Below are positions 1 through 6,825 of a DNA stretch of 38,880 bases, piece after piece. A program made the translations under genes and the position numbers. The notes under the pieces were generated by a model, which worked only from the letters and a program-made list of their open reading frames with translations, was not told where the DNA came from and made no database searches. The stretch is taken from positions 1 through 38,880 of the forward strand of contig CANQRP010000005.1 in assembly GCA_947626305.1 (NCBI GenBank), in the 5' to 3' direction. The DNA is from an uncultured Clostridia bacterium (GTDB taxonomy: Bacteria; Bacillota; Clostridia; Christensenellales; Borkfalkiaceae). Each line of letters starts with the position of its first letter. The first letter of the stretch is position 1.

Positions 1-185
1 GCACAATTCTTTTCCTTCTGTCATACCGCCCCGCCCGCACGTTCTATGTTGTCGAAGGGCGGCACGAGCGGCATAGCCGCGAAGTACGGGGTTTTGGCGG
101 TCCCTGTTTTAACGCTGCGGTAGAGATGTTTCCATGCGCTGCGCTTAGTCGACATGACAATAAGAAAGCCTCTCCCAACCGATTA
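1..185 (+). repeat. Dispersed intergenic repeat, family A copy 1
   Basis: This non-coding stretch carries the family A core at 21-68, which matches 31638-31685 in 46 of 48 positions and also matches the reverse complement of 21996-22043. A second shared block (GGTAGAGATGT followed by a TCGACATGACA segment, about 119-160) recurs at about 4804-4850. No open reading frame here has a ribosome binding site. The element ends just before the leader of the gene at 225. Confidence 0.75.
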
Positions 186-224
186 GGGGAGGGAGCGTAT
201 TACCACGGACTCAACGAGGTATCT

Positions 225-491
225 ATGAAAAACAAAAAGACAACGGTATACGAAGATCGCGAAGAAAAAAAGCGCAAGTATCTGGAAGAGCACACCGTGC
301 TCTGCCCCAATTGCGGCGCGGAGGTGCTCGACCATATGACGGAGTGCCCGCGCTGTAAACATCCCTTAAAGCCGAAGGGCTATACCCCCCTCACCGACAA
401 ACAGATCAAAAAGATCAAGATCGTTACTTTTTCGGTCGGCATGGTCATCGCGATCGCGGTCCTCGTCTGCTGGTACCTCTTCTGGAAATGA
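225..491 (+). CDS. Small zinc-ribbon protein with one C-terminal membrane helix
   Basis: The product is 88 residues. I chose the ATG at 225 because GAGGT at 216-220 sits at a good distance; the frame stays open upstream only through repeat sequence. The first 25 residues are highly charged. A CPNC...CPRC pair (about residues 26-47) forms a zinc-ribbon-like knuckle, and a hydrophobic helix near the C-terminus (about 65-86) ends in WYLFWK. This suggests a small membrane-anchored zinc-ribbon protein with the ribbon facing the cytoplasm. No specific function is recognisable. It stands alone between a repeat and a strong terminator. Confidence 0.7.
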   Translation: MKNKKTTVYEDREEKKRKYLEEHTVLCPNCGAEVLDHMTECPRCKHPLKPKGYTPLTDKQIKKIKIVTFSVGMVIAIAVLVCWYLFWK

Positions 492-500
492 TCGTTGCGT

Positions 501-530
501 CGCTCTACTCCCGGTAGAGCGATTTTTTTT
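501..530 (+). terminator. Intrinsic terminator
   Basis: An 8-bp stem (CGCTCTAC at 501-508 with GTAGAGCG at 514-521) and a 5-nt loop are followed by eight T residues at 523-530. It ends the small zinc-ribbon gene. Confidence 0.9.
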
Positions 531-653
531 CGGAGTAGAGAGGCACTTCCCGGGGAGAGAAACCGGGTTTGCGGGAGGAGAGACGCCTTCCGAACAAGTA
601 GGTAGCATTTCGGCGGAAAAACGGGTATACTGGTAACGTCCGGAGGAACACTT

Positions 654-1319
654 ATGGAAATCACATCCTGCAAGAGAGGCTTTCGTTCGTTTTATACCCG
701 CGGAGAGGAGATCTTCAATGCCGTATCGCACATCGTGGGCGGCGCGCTCGGGCTTGCGATCTTCGCGCTCGGGATTGGGTTTGCCTATCCGTCGGGGGCG
801 GCGATGGCGGCAATGGCGGTATTCGGCGTGTGCGTCATCATTCTTTACACGATGAGCGCGCTTTATCACTTTCTCCCCGACGGCAGGGCGAAGGGCGTAT
901 TCCGCATCTTCGACCACTGCACCATCTTTCTGCTCATCGCAGGCACGTACACCCCCGTCTGCGTGATTGCGCTCGGGCTCACCCCGATCGGGATCGGCGT
1001 CCTCGTCGGCGAATGGGTCTGCGCCGCGGGCGGGATCACGATGAACGCCATCGCCATGAAGAACAAAGTCATCAAGGGACTTTCGATGGCGCTCTATTTC
1101 GTCATGGGCTGGGCGGCGCTTGCCGTACTTCCCGCCGTGCTCGGAAGCGTCCCCGCCGTCGGGCTCTGGCTGCTGCTCGCGGGCGGCATCGCCTATACCG
1201 GGGGCATCGTATTCTTCGCCTTCGGCAAACGGGTGCGATATTTTCATTCCGTCTGGCATCTGTTCGATTTGGCGGGCACCCTGTTGCAATTTCTCGGCAT
1301 TCTTTTTTTTCTCCCTTGA
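654..1319 (+). CDS. Hemolysin III / PAQR family membrane protein
   Basis: The 221-residue product has seven hydrophobic segments and the conserved polar sites of the HlyIII/TrhA (PAQR-related) family: an early EEIFNAVSH segment, SALYH near residue 70, FRIFDHCTIF near residue 85, and HSVWHLFD close to the C-terminus. The His and Asp residues in these sites are the likely metal ligands in the family. Bacterial members are linked to membrane homeostasis; the hemolysin name is historical. The ATG at 654 follows GGAGG at 642-646. A weak -10 (TATACT, 626-631) lies upstream without a convincing -35. The stop codon lies inside the promoter of the next operon. Confidence 0.9.
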   Translation: MEITSCKRGFRSFYTRGEEIFNAVSHIVGGALGLAIFALGIGFAYPSGAAMAAMAVFGVCVIILYTMSALYHFLPDGRAKGVFRIFDHCTIFLLIAGTYTPVCVIALGLTPIGIGVLVGEWVCAAGGITMNAIAMKNKVIKGLSMALYFVMGWAALAVLPAVLGSVPAVGLWLLLAGGIAYTGGIVFFAFGKRVRYFHSVWHLFDLAGTLLQFLGILFFLP

Positions 1320-1344
1320 CAGCGCGGGAAAATGCGTTTATAAT
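1316..1344 (+). promoter_or_regulatory. Consensus sigma-A promoter for the flavoprotein-hydrogenase operon
   Basis: TTGACA (1316-1321), a 17-bp spacer and TATAAT (1339-1344) match the consensus exactly. The -35 overlaps the stop codon of the hemolysin III gene. Transcription should start near 1351, immediately next to the GGAGG at 1352-1356, so the leader is only about 14 nt. Confidence 0.9.
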
Positions 1345-1364
1345 AGAACGCGGAGGTGGAAAGT

Positions 1365-1985
1365 ATGAAAGTATTGATGATCAACGGCAGTCCGAACGAA
1401 AAAGGGTGCACCTTTACGGCGCTTACGGAGATCGCGAACACCCTCAAAGAGGAGGGGGTGGAGAGCGAAATATTCTGGCTCGGCAAACAGCCTGTTTCGG
1501 GCTGTATCGCCTGCGGGCATTGCAGAGAGCACGGCACTTGCGTTTTCAAAGATAAAGTCAACGAAGTGCTTGCCCGCCTCGACGGGTTCGACGCGCTCAT
1601 CGTGGGCTCGCCCGTCTATTATGCGGGTCCGAGCGGGCAGATCACGTCGTTTTTGGACCGTCTGTTCTACGTCGGCGGCAAAAGAATGGCGGGGAAGCCG
1701 GGCGCGGCGGTCGTCAGCTGCCGCAGAGGGGGCGCGAGCGCGGCGTTCGACCGCCTGAACAAGTACTTTATGATGAACCGTATGCCCGTCGTTTCCTCCC
1801 AATATTGGAACCAGGTCCACGGCAACACGCCCGAGGAAGTGAGAGAGGACGGCGAGGGTCTGCAAACCATGCGCACGCTCGCCCGCGAAACGGCGTGGCT
1901 GCTCAAAAATATCGAAGCGGGAAAGAATGCGGGCGTACAAAGACCCGTCGACGAACCGCGCATCCGCACCAATTTCATCCGTTAA
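1365..1985 (+). CDS. Iron-sulfur flavoprotein-like NAD(P)H-dependent FMN reductase
   Basis: The 206-residue product has a flavodoxin-like fold: KVLMINGSP at the N-terminus (FMN phosphate loop) and GSPVYYAGPSG near residue 88. Between them, C47, C50, C53 and C59 form a CX2CX2CX5C pattern. This compact motif binds a 4Fe-4S cluster in iron-sulfur flavoproteins and is also common in clostridial flavodoxin-family reductases, so cluster binding is likely but not certain. The ATG at 1365 has GGAGG 8 nt upstream; an in-frame GTG at 1356 lies within that site and is rejected. It is the first gene of an operon running through a kinase and an [FeFe] hydrogenase, which suggests electron transfer with ferredoxin, hydrogenase or NAD(P)H. 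Confidence 0.85.
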   Translation: MKVLMINGSPNEKGCTFTALTEIANTLKEEGVESEIFWLGKQPVSGCIACGHCREHGTCVFKDKVNEVLARLDGFDALIVGSPVYYAGPSGQITSFLDRLFYVGGKRMAGKPGAAVVSCRRGGASAAFDRLNKYFMMNRMPVVSSQYWNQVHGNTPEEVREDGEGLQTMRTLARETAWLLKNIEAGKNAGVQRPVDEPRIRTNFIR

Positions 1986-2001
1986 ACCGCGGGAGTGGGA
2001 T

Positions 2002-2733
2002 ATGGAGATCATCGCAAAGCGAAAGGATAAAGTCATCTGCCGCGACGGGGACAAGCTCATCAAGATGTTCGACGAGAGCTACTCGAAGTCGGACATTCTC
2101 AACGAGGCGATCAATCAGGCGCGGGTCGCCGAAACGGGGCTCAGGATCCCCCTGTTCCGCGAGGTGACGGTCATAGACGGCAAGTCGGCGATCGTCATGG
2201 ATTATATCGAGGGCGAGACCCTCGCTTCTCTCATGCAAAAATTCCCCGAAAAACGTGGGGAATTTTTGCATCTATTCGTCTCCATCCAGCGGGATGTGCA
2301 TTCCCGCAAGCATCTCTTGCTCACGAAGTATATCGACAAGCTCAAAATGAAGATCCTGAGCTCCGAGCTCGACGCTTCCACCCGCTACGATCTCTCCATG
2401 CGCCTCAACGGCATGCGCCGCCATACGCACGTGCTGCACGGCGACTTTTTGCCGAGCAACATCATCCTCGCAAGCGACGGTCCTTATATTTTGGACTGGT
2501 CGCACGCGAGCCAGGGGAATGCTACGGCGGACGCGGTGAAGAGCTACCTTCTGTTCCGCCTCGCGGGTGCGGACGGTTTCGCGGAAGACTATCTCGAAGA
2601 ATTCATCGCACGGGCGAATGTGGAGCGGGAGTACGCCATGGAATGGGTGCCGCTCATCGCGGCGGCGCAACTCGCGCGCGCGACCGATCCCGTGAAAAAA
2701 GCAAAACTTCTGCAATGGACGGTCGAGGGGTGA
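2002..2733 (+). CDS. Phosphotransferase-like small-molecule kinase (APH/choline-kinase fold)
   Basis: The 243-residue protein keeps the hallmarks of the aminoglycoside/choline kinase-like fold: VMDYIEGETLASLM as the hinge region (near residue 77), HGDFLPSNIIL as the catalytic loop with Asp and Asn (near residue 150), and YILDWSHA as the DFG-equivalent metal site. The substrate cannot be read from sequence; small alcohols, sugars or lipid-linked sugars are all possible. The ATG at 2002 follows GGGAG at 1991-1995, 16 bp after the flavoprotein stop. The stop codon is 2 bp before the hydrogenase start, implying translational coupling. The gene contains a perfect 15-bp inverted repeat at 2233-2271, listed separately. 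Confidence 0.8.
   Translation: MEIIAKRKDKVICRDGDKLIKMFDESYSKSDILNEAINQARVAETGLRIPLFREVTVIDGKSAIVMDYIEGETLASLMQKFPEKRGEFLHLFVSIQRDVHSRKHLLLTKYIDKLKMKILSSELDASTRYDLSMRLNGMRRHTHVLHGDFLPSNIILASDGPYILDWSHASQGNATADAVKSYLLFRLAGADGFAEDYLEEFIARANVEREYAMEWVPLIAAAQLARATDPVKKAKLLQWTVEG
2233..2271 (+). repeat. Perfect 15-bp inverted repeat inside the kinase gene
   Basis: ATGCAAAAATTCCCC (2233-2247) pairs with GGGGAATTTTTGCAT (2257-2271) across a 9-nt loop. It is fully coding, in the stretch MQKFPEKRGEFLH. In RNA, the GGGG arm followed by AATTTTT could act as an intragenic pause or attenuator. Confidence 0.9.
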
Positions 2734-2735
2734 AT

Positions 2736-4160
2736 ATGCACAAATTCGACACAAAGGTACAACTGCTCAAATACAAAGTGCTCAAAGAGGTCGCGCGGCT
2801 CTCCTGGACGGACGATCTGTTGGAGAATGTCACCGAGATCCCCAAGATGATCGCCCCCGGGAAAATTCCCACCATGCGTTGCTGCGTCTACAAAGAGCGC
2901 GCCATTCTGAGCGAACGGGTCAAACTCGCCATCGGCGGGAACAGACACAATCGCAAGGTGATACAAGTCATCGACATCGCCTGTGAAGACTGCCCCACGG
3001 GCGGCTATGAGGTGACGAGTGCCTGCCGCGGCTGTCTTGCCCACCGCTGCGAGGAGGCATGCCGCCGCGACGCCATTTCCTTCGACCATCGGCAGAAGGC
3101 GTACATCGACAAGACAAAGTGTGTGGAGTGCGGCGCCTGCGCCAAAGCATGCCCCTATTCCGCCATCCAGAATTACAAACGCCCGTGCGAGCAGAGTTGC
3201 AAAGTCAAGGCGATCTCGGTGGGCAGCGAAAAGGAGGCGGTCATCGACTACGAAAAGTGCATCGCCTGCGGCGCGTGCGTGTACGCCTGTCCCTTCGGTG
3301 CCATTACCGACCGCTCCTACATATTGGACGTGATAGATCTGCTCTTAAAGAGCGAACGGAATACGAAATACAAAGTTTACGCCCTCGTTGCACCGTCCAT
3401 CGCGGGGCAGTTTGCCTACGCAAAGCTCGGGCAGGTGATCACGGCGATCAAGGAGCTCGGCTTCTGCGGCGTTGTCGAGGTCGCGCTCGGCGCGGATGCG
3501 GTCGCAAGGAGCGAGGCGGAGGAGCTCGAAGAAAAGGGCTTTCTCACCTCTTCCTGCTGTCCCGCGTTCGTGTCCTATCTCGAAAAGAATTTTCCCAATC
3601 TGAAAGATAAAATTTCTCACGGACTCTCCCCTGCGGGAACGCTTGCCCGCATGCTCAAAGAGCGGGAGGAGAACTGCAAAACGGTGTTCATCGGTCCCTG
3701 CACGGCAAAAAAGACGGAATTTCAACGCGAGGAATACCGCGGGCTGTTGGACAGCGTGATCACCTTCGAGGAATTGCAGGCGCTCATCGACAGCCGCGAT
3801 ATTCCCGTCTCGGAACTGCCGGAGACGGCGCTTGCCGACGCTTCGCCCTTCGGCAGGGGGTTTGCCCGTTCGGGCGGCGTGGCGGAGGCGGTCGCACAGG
3901 CGCTTGCGGAGCGGGGGAGCACGGTTGCCTTCGAACCGGTCTTGTGCAGCGGGCTCGAGGAGTGCCGCTCCGCGCTCCTGAAAGCAAATAAGGGAGTGCT
4001 TCAAGGCAACTTTATCGAAGGAATGGTGTGCGCGGGCGGTTGCATCGGCGGTGCGGGCTGTCTTACCCACGGCGAGCGGGGGAAGAGCGATGTGGAACGC
4101 TATGCGGACGAGGCGGTCTATGCGGAGATCGCGGCGGCGACGGACGCCTTCGGAAAATGA
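2736..4160 (+). CDS. Monomeric [FeFe] hydrogenase, group B type
   Basis: This 474-residue enzyme should interconvert protons and H2 with ferredoxin-type electron carriers in the cytoplasm. An N-terminal Cys-rich region (about 83-109) is followed by two ferredoxin motifs, CVECGACAKACP (129-140) and CIACGACVYACP (175-186). The H-cluster motifs are TSSCCPAF (271-278, with C274 as proton-relay Cys and C275 as ligand), IGPCTAKKTE (C322), and EGMVCAGGCIGGAG (C432 and C436). Length and motif spelling fit the monomeric group B (FeFe_hydrog_B1-like) family rather than the classical group A enzymes. The ATG at 2736 has GAGGGG 5 nt upstream. No HydE, HydF or HydG maturase genes lie in this window. The 3' end overlaps the next gene. 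Confidence 0.93.
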   Translation: MHKFDTKVQLLKYKVLKEVARLSWTDDLLENVTEIPKMIAPGKIPTMRCCVYKERAILSERVKLAIGGNRHNRKVIQVIDIACEDCPTGGYEVTSACRGCLAHRCEEACRRDAISFDHRQKAYIDKTKCVECGACAKACPYSAIQNYKRPCEQSCKVKAISVGSEKEAVIDYEKCIACGACVYACPFGAITDRSYILDVIDLLLKSERNTKYKVYALVAPSIAGQFAYAKLGQVITAIKELGFCGVVEVALGADAVARSEAEELEEKGFLTSSCCPAFVSYLEKNFPNLKDKISHGLSPAGTLARMLKEREENCKTVFIGPCTAKKTEFQREEYRGLLDSVITFEELQALIDSRDIPVSELPETALADASPFGRGFARSGGVAEAVAQALAERGSTVAFEPVLCSGLEECRSALLKANKGVLQGNFIEGMVCAGGCIGGAGCLTHGERGKSDVERYADEAVYAEIAAATDAFGK

Positions 4161-4804
4161 CCCTCGTCATCGTCGATCTCGGCGGAACGCCGTCCGGACT
4201 CATACGGAGTGCGCTCGATCGGATCCCCTCCCCGCGGCGGGAGGAGATCTGTCGTTTGAAAGGGGAACTTGCGCGGGCGCAGCGGGTCGTCGGCGAGGCG
4301 CTCGTGCGGCGGTTTGCGCTTGAATTCGGCTTGACCTGCCCTACGGTCCTGCGCAAAGAGAAGAGGAAACCCTATCTTGCGGAGGCGCCCGGGCTTTGCT
4401 TCAATCTCTCCCACTCGGGGGAAGCGGTCGTGTTCGCGGCGGCGGGATCGCCCGTCGGCGCAGACGTCGAAAAGGTCGTGCCGCGGGATTTTTCCACGGT
4501 CGCGGCGCGCTGTTTTTCTTCGGCGGAACAAAAAAAAATCGCCCGTTCCGAGGCGCCGCTCATAGAATTTTATCGCCTCTGGACGAGGCGGGAAAGCATT
4601 GTAAAACGCCGCGGCGAGGGGAGCGTTCGGGGCGTCAACGTGAGCGGAGAACGGGTGCGCTCTTTTGCCCTGTCCGAGGGGAAGCTCATTCCCTTTGGAG
4701 CGGGGGCGCCGCAATATGTTCTCTCCGTCTGCCTGTCTCCGGGAGAAAAAGGAGACCTGTCGGTGCGGTTTTGTTCGGCGGACGAGGTGTTGGAGAATTT
4801 TTAA
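4157..4804 (+). CDS. 4'-phosphopantetheinyl transferase superfamily protein (Sfp type)
   Basis: The 215-residue product would transfer phosphopantetheine from CoA to a carrier protein serine. Family motifs are visible: CFNLSHSGEAVV (about 82), VGADVEKV with the metal-binding Asp and Glu (about 100), and FYRLWTRRESIVKRRGEG (about 138), matching the WxxKE-type signature except for Arg replacing the usual Lys before Glu. The start codon overlaps the hydrogenase stop (ATGA at 4157-4160), so the two are translationally coupled. No acyl or peptidyl carrier protein gene is present nearby, so its partner is unknown. The downstream neighbour is convergent and separated by a family A repeat. Confidence 0.88.
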   Translation: MTLVIVDLGGTPSGLIRSALDRIPSPRREEICRLKGELARAQRVVGEALVRRFALEFGLTCPTVLRKEKRKPYLAEAPGLCFNLSHSGEAVVFAAAGSPVGADVEKVVPRDFSTVAARCFSSAEQKKIARSEAPLIEFYRLWTRRESIVKRRGEGSVRGVNVSGERVRSFALSEGKLIPFGAGAPQYVLSVCLSPGEKGDLSVRFCSADEVLENF

Positions 4805-5080
4805 GGTAGAGATGTCTCGACTACGGCTAACGCCTTCGCTCGACATGACATTTTGGAAAGGCGTTCCGCCCCGCCCGCGTCATTCCGAGCCGTACAAGCA
4901 ATAACGAAGTTCGAACGGTACTCTCCGAGGGAATCTTGCTACGTTCAAGTACGTTCAAAACCAAGCCCAAACGCAACAAGATGCCTTCACGGACTGTGTA
5001 AAGACATTACGGCTACTTCGCCTACGGCTCGTGCCGCGCTTAGAGAATCAGAATTGCGCGGGGCAGCATGACATTATTAC
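4805..5080 (+). repeat. Dispersed intergenic repeat, family A copy 2
   Basis: This stretch lies between two convergent genes. The block at about 4880-4942, ending in CGAGGGAATCTTGCTACG, recurs at 31722-31762 and, inverted, at 21921-21960. A second block (ACGCAACAAGATGCCTTC, about 4970-4988) recurs at about 31787-31804. The left end shares a GGTAGAGATGT...CGACATGACA segment with copy 1. I see no credible gene in it and no canonical terminator. Confidence 0.75.
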
Positions 5081-5083
5081 CTT

Positions 5084-5728
5084 TCACCAAATGAATTTTG
5101 CGTCGGCGCTCTCGCCGTTGTCGATGAGAATGTCCTGCGCCGTCATCGAGCGGTTGACAACGGAAATAAAATACGTCCATTCGGCGATCTCTTCGGGGGT
5201 CGCCCATTTTTTTAACGGAGTGAGCGCCATGATCTGCGCCCACAGGTTTTTGTCTTCCATCACACGGCGGTTGAGCGCCGTCGTTACGCCGCCGGGAGAG
5301 AGACTGTTTGCGGTCGCGCCCCACTCCGCCACGCGGAGGGCAACGTTTTTCATATAGGAGACAAGTCCTCCTTTGCTCGCCGCGTACTCGGGGAATTCCG
5401 CCCCCGTCGTCGCGCTCGCCGAGGCGATGAACACCACGCTTCGGATACGCGGTTGAATGCCGTATTTTTCCGTCACGCGGATGGCGCCTTTCAGGTTGAC
5501 TTCGATGTCCTTCCCGCTGTCCTGCACGCCCGCGTTGTTGATGAGGATCTCCACATTTTCGATATCGGGCAGCGCTCCCGTCACGTCGCAGACGAAGTGG
5601 GTGTAGTTCGTTTCGGCAAAGGAGGCGGGGAGCAGGTCGAGCCCTACGACTTCATGCCCCATGCCGAGGAATTTTTTCGCGATCGCGCAGCCGATGCCGC
5701 CGCTCGCGCCCGTAACGAGAATTTTCAT
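5084..5728 (-). CDS. Short-chain dehydrogenase/reductase (SDR)
   Basis: The 214-residue protein has the classical SDR features: TGASGGIG cofactor loop (residues 7-14), D55-region CDVTG, ILINNAGVQ, a catalytic Ser in IASASATTG, and YAASK as the Tyr-x-x-x-Lys pair. A PGGV segment follows, as usual. The acidic residue after the second strand (GLDLLP) favours NAD(H) over NADP(H). The substrate is not evident. The minus-strand ATG at 5728 has AAAGGAG about 8 nt upstream. It lies 70 bp downstream of the transporter gene on the same strand and may be co-transcribed with it. It converges on the hydrogenase operon. Confidence 0.9.
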   Translation of the reverse strand: MKILVTGASGGIGCAIAKKFLGMGHEVVGLDLLPASFAETNYTHFVCDVTGALPDIENVEILINNAGVQDSGKDIEVNLKGAIRVTEKYGIQPRIRSVVFIASASATTGAEFPEYAASKGGLVSYMKNVALRVAEWGATANSLSPGGVTTALNRRVMEDKNLWAQIMALTPLKKWATPEEIAEWTYFISVVNRSMTAQDILIDNGESADAKFIW

Positions 5729-5798
5729 TCGTTTTCTCCTTTTGCATTCGTGTTAAATTCTCCACGCGCCGCTGACGAAGTAGCATAGTCGGGACATC

Positions 5799-6548
5799 TC
5801 ATCCTTGTTTTTTTGCTACGTAGTCGAAATATTCCCTGCCGACGCCCCGTTTTTTCCATACGTCGCAGATCTTGTAGCCGATGGGGGAGAAGACCGCCTC
5901 GATGAGAAGCTCCGCCACCATCCCCGTAGCCGCACAGGTAATGCACTGCACCGCCGTCCAGCCGAAGAAGAAATAGCTCACGAGGAAGGCGAAGATGAGG
6001 TTGTCGCAGAACTGCCCCAGCGCCGTGGAGAGGTAGGTGCGACAGGCATAGGCGAAAAAGCCGTTCGGGTTTTTCTTGAAGAGCTTGCCGACTCCCCAAT
6101 TGGAAAAGTTATTGACGACCGCCGAGGCGAGAAAGGCGACCGTGGAGCCGAGGAGCACATACCACGTTCCGCCGAAGGTCGAATCGAGCGCCGAATTGAC
6201 GACGGGCTGTTCCCCGAAATCGAAAAACGCACCCCAGGTGCCCGGAATGAGACTTGCGAGCCATAGGATGAGGCAGGCAAGCAGATTGATGACGATCGCA
6301 ACTGCGGAGACGACCGTCGCCGCCTTGGGCCCGTAGTGCTTGGTCAGCACGTCCATGCAGAGGAACGCCACCCACGAGACGATGATGCCGCAGTCGAGGG
6401 CGAGCCAGTCGAGGGGAATGTCGAGGCTCTTGTTCGCGAGCAGATTCATTGCGAAAACGGAGAGCAAAAAGAGGGAAAAAGCGAGCGGGGAAAGAGAGCG
6501 CAGCAAAATGCCGCATTCGGAAAAAAAGTCCGAAATCTTGTGTTTCAT
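5799..6548 (-). CDS. VUT family transporter, probable queuosine precursor uptake
   Basis: The 249-residue membrane protein has about six hydrophobic segments and fits the VUT/YhhQ family (Pfam Vut_1), whose members import queuosine precursors such as preQ0 or preQ1. Typical elements are the charged motif DVLTKHYGPKAA (about residue 66) and the later TALGQFCDNLIFAF segment. The N-terminus is chosen at 6548 because AAGGAG lies just upstream; the frame remains open for a further 138 codons without support. A promoter at 6643-6671 gives an 88-nt leader. Substrate is inferred from the family; no other queuosine gene is in the window. Confidence 0.8.
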   Translation of the reverse strand: MKHKISDFFSECGILLRSLSPLAFSLFLLSVFAMNLLANKSLDIPLDWLALDCGIIVSWVAFLCMDVLTKHYGPKAATVVSAVAIVINLLACLILWLASLIPGTWGAFFDFGEQPVVNSALDSTFGGTWYVLLGSTVAFLASAVVNNFSNWGVGKLFKKNPNGFFAYACRTYLSTALGQFCDNLIFAFLVSYFFFGWTAVQCITCAATGMVAELLIEAVFSPIGYKICDVWKKRGVGREYFDYVAKKQG

Positions 6549-6642
6549 AACAACTCCTTGTTTTTTATTGCACGAAGGTGCCTTTCCTTGCGGAACGCGG
6601 CGCAGATGGTTTGGCAAGGCGAACATCTCACCGCAGAGCTCC

Positions 6643-6671
6643 ATTATAGCGCAAAACGCAGCGCAAGTAAA
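6643..6671 (-). promoter_or_regulatory. Promoter for the VUT transporter gene
   Basis: On the minus strand TTTACT (6671-6666), a 17-bp spacer and TATAAT (6648-6643) form a good sigma-A promoter. Transcription should start near 6636, giving a leader of about 88 nt with a short GCAC/GTGC hairpin and an A-rich tail before the ribosome binding site. Confidence 0.8.
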
Positions 6672-6754
6672 GCGAAAACCGCGGTGTTTTTTCCGCAAAG
6701 CGATATCATGGCGAAAATATAAGCAACTCTTAACCTTTTCGAGCCCTCCGTTCC

Positions 6755-6783
6755 TTGACTTTTTCGACAAAATGTTATATACT
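6755..6783 (+). promoter_or_regulatory. Promoter for the giant lipoprotein gene
   Basis: TTGACT (6755-6760), a 17-bp spacer and TATACT (6778-6783) precede the gene. GGGAGG at 6815-6820 is the ribosome binding site for the ATG at 6826. Confidence 0.85.
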
Positions 6784-6825
6784 GACACAAATTTCCGTCC
6801 TATGGACGGAACACGGGAGGTAATC

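Noticed and set aside
6549-6636. PreQ1-I riboswitch
   Set aside because: The conserved loop with CACCC-type pairing is not visible; only an A-rich tail is similar. Kept as a finding to test, not as a feature.
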